DNA from: CAZAQS01 sp964486825
Lineage (GTDB): Bacteria > Chloroflexota > Anaerolineae > Anaerolineales > UBA4823
Assembly (NCBI GenBank): GCA_964486825.1
Contig: CAZAQS010000238.1
Coordinates: forward strand, 1 to 7,351
DNA: 7,351 nt
Reading direction: 5' to 3'
Positions 1 to 5,616 of this stretch are shown here, piece by piece. A model generated the notes under the pieces. The model searched no databases. It worked only from the letters and a program-made list of their open reading frames with translations, and was not told where the DNA came from. How positions within the stretch are numbered: the stretch's first letter is position 1; each line of letters opens with the position of its first letter. The translations under genes and the position numbers were made by a program.

Positions 1-963
1 TTGGCGATCGCCGAGCGGTTGGAACTGCCCGGGTTTGGGCCGGACGGTTTCGGAGAGGGCATCCCCTACACACGCCCCGAACACCTTTACCTGAAACTGG
101 TTGCAAATATCGCTTTTGGGGATAAAGAGGATGGTAGCAACACAGTGCCTGAATCGGACGACGAAGAGCTGGAGATCTTCCACAAGAGCCGGCGACACCT
201 GCCCAAGAACGTGTATGATCCTGATGCCTGGAAGGCCGCGATTGGCAACGATGAAAGCTTATGGCGCAGGCTGGTTTTTGTGCTCAACCGGGGTGGTCGC
301 TATGACGACTACGAAAAGAGCTATAAAGGGGAGATGCATGCTAACCCGTACGCCAAACAATTGAACCTGTACCAGGAGAAAACGGCGACGGCGATCAACA
401 CCATGACGGGTGAGGTCTTTACCGGTCATCCGGCGTACATCCCACCCGCGCTTTCCAGCACCGGTGAGAGCATCGAAGACCCTGGTTATGATTATACATT
501 GATTACGTATAAAGAAATCGTGGCTACCAAGGCCCGTACAATGAGCAATTACTGGTTGTTGAGCGTGCTGCCGGAGAACGCGGTGATCATGAACGCAGAA
601 GACGGGCGCAGGTTGGGTCTGAAGGATGGCGATCAGGTAAAGCTGGTGTCAGCCAGTAATACCGATGGCGTATGGGACCTGAAGAACGGTACCCTTAAAC
701 CCATGTCCGGAAACCTGAAATTGATCCAGGGCATCCGGCCGGGCGTTGTAGCCTTTGGACTGGGATATGGACATTGGGCCAGTGGGGCTAAGGACCAGGT
801 CATCAACGGGGAAACCCTGAAAGGCGACCCCCGCCGGAACACCGGCCTGCACGGGAATGCCGCCATGCGGGTAGACCCGCACCTTGGCAATGTGACCCTT
901 TCGGATATTGCCGGGGGCAGCGCGGTATTCTACGATACGAAAGTGAAAGTGGTGAAAGCATAA
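1..963 (+). CDS. molybdopterin oxidoreductase large subunit, TtrA-like, C-terminal part (5'-truncated by window)
   Basis: This is the last 320 residues of a catalytic molybdopterin-dependent oxidoreductase. The frame is open to base 1, so the TTG there is probably an internal Leu codon; full-length relatives are around 1000 residues. The fragment begins with a loop found in large family members (LELPGFG, then EHLYLKLVANIAFGD at about residues 28-42). It continues through FVLNRGGRYDDYEKSYKG and TGEVFTGHPAYIPP. The C-terminal molybdopterin dinucleotide-binding barrel runs from about residue 170 to the end (KARTMSNYWLLSVLPENAVIMN, then RRLGLKDGDQVKLVSA, RPGVVAFGLGYGHWA). The long insertions and the RGGR/Y/G-P pattern fit the tetrathionate/arsenate reductase (TtrA/ArrA) branch better than formate dehydrogenase or DMSO reductase. 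The substrate cannot be fixed, because the N-terminal 4Fe-4S motif and Mo-ligand region lie outside the window. A 13-bp-stem hairpin follows the stop, and an FmdE-like gene starts 87 bases later on the same strand. Confidence 0.85.
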   Translation: MAIAERLELPGFGPDGFGEGIPYTRPEHLYLKLVANIAFGDKEDGSNTVPESDDEELEIFHKSRRHLPKNVYDPDAWKAAIGNDESLWRRLVFVLNRGGRYDDYEKSYKGEMHANPYAKQLNLYQEKTATAINTMTGEVFTGHPAYIPPALSSTGESIEDPGYDYTLITYKEIVATKARTMSNYWLLSVLPENAVIMNAEDGRRLGLKDGDQVKLVSASNTDGVWDLKNGTLKPMSGNLKLIQGIRPGVVAFGLGYGHWASGAKDQVINGETLKGDPRRNTGLHGNAAMRVDPHLGNVTLSDIAGGSAVFYDTKVKVVKA

Positions 964-975
964 TGACGCCTCTCA

Positions 976-1015
976 CCCCAGGGGACCTGTTATTCGAAGG
1001 GTAGGTCCCCTGGGG
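976..1015 (+). terminator. 13-bp perfect stem hairpin between oxidoreductase and fmdE-like gene
   Basis: Bases 976-988 (CCCCAGGGGACCT) are the exact reverse complement of 1003-1015 (AGGTCCCCTGGGG), giving a 13-bp GC-rich stem with a 14-nt loop that starts 12 bases after the oxidoreductase stop. No T-run follows (AAGCACAAACAG), so it is not a classical intrinsic terminator. It could be a U-less terminator, a 3'-end stabiliser for the oxidoreductase mRNA, or an attenuator that lowers downstream fmdE expression. The stem is certain from sequence; the role is inferred. Confidence 0.5.
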
Positions 1016-1050
1016 AAGCACAAACAGCCGGCAAGGGGAAGGATATCGAA

Positions 1051-1773
1051 ATGGCGAACTTGGATCAATTGTTGGAAAAATCCAGCGAGGGGCACGTACA
1101 CCTGTGCCCGCGCCAGGTTTTGGGGGTGCGCATGGGTTTATATGCCGGGGAGCTGCTCGGGTTGGACCTGCCCCAGGAAGATAAGCGCTTACTGGCGATC
1201 GTAGAAACAGACGGTTGCATGCTGGATGGGGTCGCAGTGGCTACCGGTTGCTGGCCCGGGAAGCGTACCATGCGGGTGGAGGACTACGGCAAGGTGGCGG
1301 CAACCTTCGTCGACACGCAGACCGGCCGGGCAGTCCGTATTGTCCCAGCTAATGGTTGCCGAAAGCAGGCCCTGGATTATGCTCCTGGAGCGAAAGGAAA
1401 ATGGCAGGGCCAACTTTTAGGATACCAGCGCATGCCAGCCGGTGAGCTATTCACCGTCGTGGAGGTGGATCTCAATGTCCCGATTGTTGACATCATGGGA
1501 AGCCCGAAGATGAAGGCGATCTGCAGCAGCTGTGGCGAGGAGATCCTCAACGGGCGGGAGGTGTATGCGATGGAGGAGGTTTATTGCCGGGCTTGCGCGG
1601 GCGAGTCTTATTACGGACATTGGATGATGCCCTGCGCCCACAGGCAGCCACCGCAGACCGGTGCCGGGCTGCCAAAGCAGTCTTCCAGGTTGCTGTCGGG
1701 CATCTCGCAGGAGTTGCAGAAGGTGCAGGGGGAAAAGTCGAAATCACGCAGGCGCTCGCGCAAGGCAATGTAG
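1051..1773 (+). CDS. FmdE-family protein with C-terminal zinc ribbon
   Basis: 240 residues, ATG start preceded by AGGGGAAGG (spacing 8). The FmdE domain (named after formylmethanofuran dehydrogenase subunit E) spans about residues 14-150. It has the family's N-terminal motif HVHLCPRQVLGVRMG (residues 15-29), VETDGCMLDGV (51-61) and TGCWPGKRTM (65-74), carrying conserved His and Cys residues thought to bind metal. A four-Cys zinc ribbon follows: CSSC at 158-161 and CRAC at 179-182. FmdE-like proteins occur beside molybdenum/tungsten pterin enzymes in many non-methanogens; their biochemical role there is not settled, and a cofactor or assembly function is inferred. Position directly after a molybdopterin enzyme supports that. 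Oddity: residues 188-240, ending in a basic stretch (KSKSRRRSRKAM), lie antisense to the conserved 3' end of the convergent radical SAM gene. They look like read-through past the natural domain end near residue 187. Confidence 0.87.
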   Translation: MANLDQLLEKSSEGHVHLCPRQVLGVRMGLYAGELLGLDLPQEDKRLLAIVETDGCMLDGVAVATGCWPGKRTMRVEDYGKVAATFVDTQTGRAVRIVPANGCRKQALDYAPGAKGKWQGQLLGYQRMPAGELFTVVEVDLNVPIVDIMGSPKMKAICSSCGEEILNGREVYAMEEVYCRACAGESYYGHWMMPCAHRQPPQTGAGLPKQSSRLLSGISQELQKVQGEKSKSRRRSRKAM

Positions 1774-2864
1774 CCGGGACCCATCCATAGATCGAGAAGA
1801 TCTTTTTCCAATATGCTCCCAAGCATGTATTCTTTGGATTCCCGCAGACGATCGTCCAGATAGCTTTGGTGTGTATGTAGCAACGGCAAGCAGGGACTGA
1901 GCATGCCGTCCCAGCGGATGGAGGTGCTGTTCTTGTAAATAAATGGACAGCGGTTTACGCTGTTGCCAATTTCTGCTCCTGCCAGGCTTACTTTATACCG
2001 GGCGCTGAGAACCTCGACCAAAGTCGCCAGGTTATCGGGACCGGCGTCCATCCTGGGGAAGCTGATATGGGGAATGCCGGAAGAGACCTGGTACGCGCCA
2101 GAATATATACTGCGCTCGTACAGCTCCTCCACAGCAAGCTCGGGGGTGTAAGACAGAACGTTGCTGATCGAAAAGTAGGCTGCCCCCAAACGAGAACCCA
2201 GCCGGAGCACATCCGGGAGATCCTTGAGATTACGCCGCATCGCTACAAAGGCGATCCCTAGCTGGGGCAGGAGCTGATGACGTCGTATCATGAGCTGGCG
2301 AAGATGTTTCAAGTTCTCGATAACCTGGGGCAGCTCCGCACCCAAACGAACGTCAGCATAACTTTCCGGCCTGGCTCCATCGATTGACACCCACAAGGTA
2401 TCCAATTCCGTAGATACGAGCTCCTCAGACATTTGGGGGGACAGGTAGATGCCGTTGCTGATCAACTCAACACGGCAACCGAGCGCTTTGGCCTGCTGGA
2501 TCATTTTGATGATATCGGGATGGGAGAGCGGCTCTCCGAATCCTCCGAAGAAAAGCACGGGCCGTGGGGATATTGCCTCCAATCCCTGTAGTATTCGCTG
2601 AAAAATGCCCTCACCCATGAAGCCAGGCGGCTCGTCCCAAACATTGCGCATACAGGTGCGGCATCCCAGGTTGCAGGTGTTGGTCGGTTCGATATAAACT
2701 TTCGCCAGGCGTGTGATGGGCGATTGGATACGAATTTCTCCCTGGCTGGCTTCAAGCACTAATTTTGCGCCCGATTTCAGGCCATATTGGATGGCCAACT
2801 GTTCCGGGATCTGCAAATGCCCGTCATCCGATATTTCGATAATGAAGCGTGTCTCCTGAGCCAA
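1611..2864 (-). CDS. radical SAM/SPASM protein with N-terminal AbrB-like domain, tungsten-cofactor oxidoreductase maturase type
   Basis: 417 residues. The TTG start (complement of 2862-2864) has GGAG five bases upstream. Residues about 7-48 (IISDDGHLQIPEQL-like pattern) resemble a SpoVT/AbrB swapped-hairpin domain. The radical SAM core carries the 4Fe-4S motif CNLGCRTC (Cys64, 68, 71), a GGFGEPLSHPD strand (107-117, SAM-binding GGE equivalent), ISNG (135-138) and WVSIDG (158-163). The SPASM/auxiliary cluster region begins with Cys306 and WDGMLSPC (318-325). It ends with Cys380, 383, 386, 396, 404, 407 and 416, in the tail DCFGSP...CGGCLWAQGIIQCP. That tail plus the AbrB-like N-terminus matches, from memory, the family called tungsten cofactor oxidoreductase radical SAM maturase, which usually sits next to an aldehyde:ferredoxin oxidoreductase-type enzyme. 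No such partner lies in this window. The product is cytosolic and oxygen-sensitive by inference. It is the last gene of the thioredoxin-ccdA transcript, 89 bases after ccdA, and its 3' end overlaps the FmdE gene. Confidence 0.88.
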   Translation of the reverse strand: MAQETRFIIEISDDGHLQIPEQLAIQYGLKSGAKLVLEASQGEIRIQSPITRLAKVYIEPTNTCNLGCRTCMRNVWDEPPGFMGEGIFQRILQGLEAISPRPVLFFGGFGEPLSHPDIIKMIQQAKALGCRVELISNGIYLSPQMSEELVSTELDTLWVSIDGARPESYADVRLGAELPQVIENLKHLRQLMIRRHQLLPQLGIAFVAMRRNLKDLPDVLRLGSRLGAAYFSISNVLSYTPELAVEELYERSIYSGAYQVSSGIPHISFPRMDAGPDNLATLVEVLSARYKVSLAGAEIGNSVNRCPFIYKNSTSIRWDGMLSPCLPLLHTHQSYLDDRLRESKEYMLGSILEKDLLDLWMGPGYIALRERLRDFDFSPCTFCNSCEMPDSNLEDCFGSPAPVCGGCLWAQGIIQCP

Positions 2865-2912
2865 TGTATCTCCAATAAACTGCTGGTATGCTCCTGGCCG
2901 TGTGACTAGGGT

Positions 2913-2930
2913 CAGCCCTGGAGAGCTGAA
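2913..2930 (-). other. short hairpin between ccdA and the radical SAM gene
   Basis: On the minus strand the gap reads TCAGCTC-TCCA-GGGCTGA, a 7-bp stem with one G-U pair and a 4-nt loop, in the 89-nt interval between the ccdA stop and the radical SAM start. There is no T-tract after it. It could mark a processing site or a partial terminator that sets the radical SAM gene's dose relative to ccdA. I saw no good promoter in this gap. Weak evidence. Confidence 0.25.
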
Positions 2931-2953
2931 ATTTGTTTTTCAAAAGCCGCTGT

Positions 2954-3631
2954 TCATGCGATCCACAAGAAATATAACCCGACCCCGAGCAGGATGACCC
3001 CGCTGGCTTTTTCCATGACAGCAGACCAGCGCCCCATGCGCTGCATCTGCTTCAATGCGCCGGTGAATGTACCCGCCAACAAGATCGGCACGCCTCTTCC
3101 AAGCGCATAAACGAATAAAAGCGTGGCGCCATATATCAGCGCTCCGCCCTGGGACATCACATACGTAAGTATGGCTGCCAGGACAGGGGTAGCGCATTGA
3201 GATGCCACCAATCCGGATACCAGGCCCAACGCCAGCGCGCCTGGAATGCCCTTCAAGCCCACCCGTTCTCGCAAGCCTCCAAACCATGAAGGAAGCTGTA
3301 GATTCAGGGCACCCAGCATTTGCAAGCCAATCAACAGGCAAACAAAAGCTACGAGGTAGTACCATAACCGGCTGTTCCCTCCGATCAAACCGCCAAGCAG
3401 GGAGGCGATGATCCCCAGGGTCATAAACGTGACCGCCAGGCCGGTGACGAAAGACAGAGACAACGCAAACGAGCGTTGTCGCGATTGTTTGCCTGACCCC
3501 CCAACAAAGCCAATTACCAGCGGGATCATGGCGACGTTACAAGGACCGATGCTGGTAACGATCCCACCGGTAAATACAAGCAGGTAGCTTAATAAAGAAA
3601 TTCGTTGCAGGCTGGCTGGATCCCAATCCAC
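2954..3631 (-). CDS. ccdA: CcdA-type cytochrome c biogenesis / thiol:disulfide electron transporter
   Basis: 225 residues, GTG start (complement of 3629-3631) with GGGAG seven bases upstream. Six hydrophobic segments are visible at roughly residues 13-42, 56-82, 88-110, 129-158, 164-188 and 207-224. The two redox-active cysteines of the DsbD/CcdA family are present: Cys31 in GPCNVAMIP of segment 1 and Cys146 in SQCATPVLA of segment 4. The protein carries electrons from cytosolic thioredoxin across the membrane to extracytoplasmic thiol proteins. Its acceptor here is almost certainly the thioredoxin encoded immediately upstream, whose stop lies 3 bases before this start, which implies translational coupling. 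Length and segment number fit a minimal CcdA without DsbD's extra domains. Downstream haem-ligation (Ccs/Ccm) genes are absent from the window, so a role other than cytochrome c maturation is possible. Confidence 0.9.
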   Translation of the reverse strand: MDWDPASLQRISLLSYLLVFTGGIVTSIGPCNVAMIPLVIGFVGGSGKQSRQRSFALSLSFVTGLAVTFMTLGIIASLLGGLIGGNSRLWYYLVAFVCLLIGLQMLGALNLQLPSWFGGLRERVGLKGIPGALALGLVSGLVASQCATPVLAAILTYVMSQGGALIYGATLLFVYALGRGVPILLAGTFTGALKQMQRMGRWSAVMEKASGVILLGVGLYFLWIA

Positions 3632-3634
3632 AAG

Positions 3635-4117
3635 CTATCTCCCAGATAAACCGGTAAGCATGGCTCGCAGCTCATCGGCGGGCATAACGCCAATATAGGT
3701 TTGCCCTTGTCCGCTACGATCAATAAAAACTACTGAAGGGATCGTCCGGACGGAGGCGTTACGTAGCAAGGATTCGTTTTTCCGGTCGTAAACATCCACA
3801 TCCACCAGCACCACCGTGCTATCAAATTCGGGGTAAACGTCTTCGACGATACCTGTCATTTGCTTGCAGGGAGTGCAGGTGAGGGAATGGAAAAAGACCA
3901 GCACGGGCAGGCCATTTTCGAGGGCCTGATTTAACTGGTCTTCGGGTAGCTCGGGGGAAACGAGCTGCGAGATTGGGGCCTTGCTTGTTGGAGTTGCCTG
4001 CGCTTGTGGCTCAAGACTGCCTTTGAATAAAAATACAGCAGACACCAGGAGAGCCAGGCCGGCGATGATGAATACCTGGGAATTTGTTTTTTGATGAGGC
4101 GTTTTTTTCCTGCTCAT
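3635..4117 (-). CDS. membrane-anchored thioredoxin-like protein (CTPC active site)
   Basis: 160 residues, ATG start. A basic N-terminus (MSRKKTPHQK) and a single hydrophobic segment (about residues 14-31) form a signal anchor without an obvious lipobox Cys. A Thr/Pro/Ser-rich linker (about 35-60) leads to a thioredoxin fold. The redox pair is CTPC (81-84) after PVLVFFHSLT, and the cis-proline loop is TIPS (125-128) before VVFIDRSG. The domain should lie outside the cytoplasmic membrane and reduce or exchange protein disulfides, recharged by the CcdA-type transporter encoded 3 bases downstream. The Shine-Dalgarno is poor: AAGGA is 18 bases away and ACGG about 12. A strong promoter (4173-4202) and an AT-rich palindrome (4155-4170) lie just upstream. 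Possible clients include c-type cytochromes or an exported redox enzyme; the sequence does not say which. Confidence 0.88.
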   Translation of the reverse strand: MSRKKTPHQKTNSQVFIIAGLALLVSAVFLFKGSLEPQAQATPTSKAPISQLVSPELPEDQLNQALENGLPVLVFFHSLTCTPCKQMTGIVEDVYPEFDSTVVLVDVDVYDRKNESLLRNASVRTIPSVVFIDRSGQGQTYIGVMPADELRAMLTGLSGR

Positions 4118-4154
4118 TTGATTTGATGACCGTCGTCCTTCAACTCCTGTAAAT

Positions 4155-4170
4155 ATTCAATATTTTGAAT
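4155..4170. promoter_or_regulatory. AT-rich palindrome at the transcription start of the thioredoxin operon (candidate operator)
   Basis: ATTCAATATTTTGAAT is a perfect 6-4-6 inverted repeat. It begins two bases downstream of the minus-strand -10 box (4173-4178), so it covers the predicted start site near 4166. A dimeric repressor bound here would block initiation. The half-site ATTCAA is close to, but not the same as, the FNR/CRP-family TTGAT-N4-ATCAA layout. The regulator is unknown. Confidence 0.4.
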
Positions 4171-4172
4171 GA

Positions 4173-4202
4173 ATTATAAAAGATTGGTCTAGACCCGGTC
4201 AA
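4173..4202 (-). promoter_or_regulatory. promoter of the thioredoxin-ccdA-radical SAM operon
   Basis: On the minus strand: TTGACC (4202-4197), an 18-bp spacer, then TATAAT (4178-4173). That is a 5/6 -35 and a perfect -10, with predicted start near 4166 and a leader of about 50 nt. The spacer contains the palindrome GGTCTAGACC (4186-4195), a second possible regulator site. The element nearly duplicates the one in front of the universal stress gene, including the AG before the -35. Confidence 0.7.
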
Positions 4203-4270
4203 CTAAGGAAGATCAGGAAAAGTTTGTGACAAATGTTACCAGGAAGCGGTTAAGGCCGCGAGGAGAGGTA

Positions 4271-4295
4271 TCTTACCTGGACGGATCAGGTAAGA
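4271..4295 (-). terminator. 9-bp hairpin downstream of the universal stress gene
   Basis: TCTTACCTG (4271-4279) pairs exactly with CAGGTAAGA (4287-4295) around a 7-nt loop. It lies 40-64 bases after the universal stress gene's stop and before the thioredoxin promoter. It is well placed to end the stress-gene transcript, although no U-run follows on the minus strand. The stem is certain; termination is inferred. Confidence 0.4.
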
Positions 4296-4334
4296 AAATG
4301 GGTCAACTTAATAGAGAAGCGTGGTCTGAATCAC

Positions 4335-4754
4335 TCAATGCACCAACAAGACAGGGCAATTTGCCTGGGCGACCACCTTCTGGCTCTGGCTTCCCAGCAC
4401 AAAGCCGGACAGGCGCCCCAGGCCACGCGTACCCATGACGATCAGGTCCACTGAGCGCACCACGGCAACCGAAAGGATCGTGTCCGCGGGCGCCCCCTCG
4501 ACCATCTCCTGATGCAACGTTCCGGGAATGGAGCCGATCTCAACCACTGCTACCGCCATCACGCTGGTTGCCTGGGCCAGGTGACCGGTGATGGCGATCT
4601 GAAGGTTTGGCTCTCCCAGGTATGCGGGCACCGGCTCGAAGCAGGCCACCACCCATAGGTCTGCATGCATGCAGCGAGCCATCTCCCCGGCAATCTTGGC
4701 GGCCTTGTAGGAATACTCGGAACCATCGACACCAACCAGGATATTCTTGAACAT
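4335..4754 (-). CDS. universal stress protein (UspA family), ATP-binding type
   Basis: 139 residues, the usual length for a single-domain Usp. The ATG is preceded by a strong GGAGGTGG Shine-Dalgarno. The fold starts with FKNILVGVDGSEYSYKAA (residues 2-19; Asp10 is the conserved nucleotide-contacting acid). It ends with LIVMGTRGLGRLSGFVLGS (104-122), which fits the ATP-binding signature G-2x-G-9x-G-S (Gly108, Gly111, Gly121-Ser122), and then CPVLLVH. It should therefore be an ATP-binding MJ0577-like Usp rather than the non-binding E. coli UspA type. Cytosolic and probably dimeric, it is expected to act in survival under starvation, redox or energy stress; the target is unknown. It has its own strong promoter (4901-4930) and a roughly 140-nt leader, and is followed by a hairpin, so it is probably monocistronic. 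Confidence 0.93.
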   Translation of the reverse strand: MFKNILVGVDGSEYSYKAAKIAGEMARCMHADLWVVACFEPVPAYLGEPNLQIAITGHLAQATSVMAVAVVEIGSIPGTLHQEMVEGAPADTILSVAVVRSVDLIVMGTRGLGRLSGFVLGSQSQKVVAQANCPVLLVH

Positions 4755-4894
4755 AATCCACCTCCATTGACCAATATGATCCGAGAGGCCCGTAATGATG
4801 TACTGGAGGAGACTTTCAGCTTGGCGTCGTGTTAAGGGCAGCCAGACCAGAGGGTAAAGCCAGTGATTGGGGGAGGTTCACGCGTATATCCCCT
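4755..4894 (-). promoter_or_regulatory. long 5' leader of the universal stress gene with anti-Shine-Dalgarno segments
   Basis: The predicted start near 4894 leaves about 140 untranslated nucleotides. The Shine-Dalgarno (complement of 4760-4766) can pair over six bases with CCTCCA (complement of 4804-4809). Alternatively it can pair over six bases with ACCTCC (complement of 4872-4877). Either pairing would hide the ribosome site. No known riboswitch was recognised. Six-base matches to a Shine-Dalgarno can occur by chance. Confidence 0.25.
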
Positions 4895-4900
4895 GAATAG

Positions 4901-4930
4901 ATTATACAAAAAAAAGGCCAGGCAGGTCAA
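4901..4930 (-). promoter_or_regulatory. promoter of the universal stress gene
   Basis: On the minus strand: TTGACC (4930-4925), an 18-bp spacer that includes a run of eight T, then TATAAT (4906-4901). The -35 box contains the TGA stop of the upstream membrane-protein gene (4927-4929), so promoter and coding end share bases. Architecture matches the thioredoxin-operon promoter: same hexamers, same spacer length, same AG before the -35. Confidence 0.7.
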
Positions 4931-5556
4931 CTGCGGGAATCGAGGCGGTAAGCAAACCAGGCAATCACGCTCATCACGAGCATCTCGCCGCCTTCTTCGA
5001 AGATTTTCAGGATCTCACTCAAAGAGCGATTCTCGGTGACGATCTCCACCATATCCAGGAAAACACCGAACAAGGCTATAAAAACGAGCATCAGGACGAG
5101 GTTTCTGGCTACCTGGCGAGTAACAGGACCACTGATGGCATAGGCGATCCCAAGGGCGGCAATGAATAACCCGCCAAATAGCGCTGAAACGAGCAGCTCT
5201 CCCATATCGATGGTACGCAATCCCAAGAGGGGCTGTAAATGGAGCGTATCTGCCAGTAATGCGCCGACCTGCTCGTGGAACTCGAACGAGTCATCGACCA
5301 GGAAATAGGCAAACAGGAAGGAAATGACCAGGTATAGCAAGCGGCGCTGTCTTATGCCGGCGACCAGGAACAGAACAGCAATCCACAGCTCCTTGGTATA
5401 TTGGAAGAACTCCGCATACCCACGGTCTCTGGAGAGAGAGTACAAAGTTTCCGGCAGCAGAGGGGTATAGACGTGCAGGATGTGGAGGAAAATGAAGGCC
5501 AGGTCCACCAGGACCAGTAAGCCGAGCAGCTTGTATCTTCCCAGGTCAAATTCCAT
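4927..5556 (-). CDS. six-segment integral membrane protein of unknown function with DDxxExHE motif
   Basis: 209 residues, ATG start with GGGGGAG about six bases upstream. I do not recognise the family. Hydrophobic segments lie at about residues 9-30, 55-67, 73-88, 118-141, 151-171 and 189-205. Acidic and histidine residues cluster at membrane boundaries: DDSFEFHEQ (88-96) at the end of segment 3, DMVEI (168-172) at the end of segment 5, and EEGGE (187-191) at the start of segment 6. Such placement resembles intramembrane metal or proton sites, for example in membrane hydrolases or redox carriers, but no known motif fits exactly, so no function is assigned. It is the first gene of the minus-strand block and diverges from the small-protein operon across a 135-bp gap. 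The terminal codons overlap the stress-gene promoter. Confidence 0.75.
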   Translation of the reverse strand: MEFDLGRYKLLGLLVLVDLAFIFLHILHVYTPLLPETLYSLSRDRGYAEFFQYTKELWIAVLFLVAGIRQRRLLYLVISFLFAYFLVDDSFEFHEQVGALLADTLHLQPLLGLRTIDMGELLVSALFGGLFIAALGIAYAISGPVTRQVARNLVLMLVFIALFGVFLDMVEIVTENRSLSEILKIFEEGGEMLVMSVIAWFAYRLDSRS

Positions 5557-5595
5557 TCGCTCTCCCCCGCTGGATGGGCAGGCTCTCTTTTTGTG

Positions 5596-5611
5596 CGCCT
5601 GCCTTCAGGCG
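5596..5611 (-). other. small hairpin in the leader of the unknown membrane-protein gene
   Basis: CGCCTG (5596-5601) and CAGGCG (5606-5611) form a perfect 6-bp stem with a 4-nt loop, 40 bases before the minus-strand ATG and right at the start of the predicted transcript. A 5'-end hairpin of this kind can protect mRNA. No T-run follows it on either strand, so a terminator is unlikely. Confidence 0.3.
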
Positions 5612-5616
5612 AGCTA

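Noticed and set aside
1..3. TTG at base 1 as the true start of the oxidoreductase
   Set aside because: The frame has no upstream stop in view and the protein begins in mid-domain. Family members are about three times longer.
1547..1822. 91-codon minus-strand frame across the FmdE/radical SAM overlap
   Set aside because: It is in a different frame from the radical SAM gene, Ala/Arg/Pro-rich, and without motifs.
2940..3365. 141-codon minus-strand open frame overlapping ccdA
   Set aside because: It is in another frame of the clearly recognisable CcdA gene, and its translation lacks membrane segments or domain motifs.
4118..4334. tRNA or small RNA in the 217-bp gap
   Set aside because: No cloverleaf, no Rho-independent end and no plus-strand promoter seen. 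Only a promoter, palindromes and a hairpin are present.
4226..4438. 70-codon plus-strand open frame starting GTG between the thioredoxin and stress genes
   Set aside because: Half of it is antisense to the well-supported stress gene. The product (RPPSGSGFPAQSRTGAPG-like) is low complexity with no family match and no good ribosome site.
4908..4924. T8 run (minus strand) after the unknown membrane-protein gene as an intrinsic terminator
   Set aside because: Only a 4-bp stem (GCAG/CTGC) precedes it, and the run lies within the spacer of a strong promoter. A promoter role explains it better.
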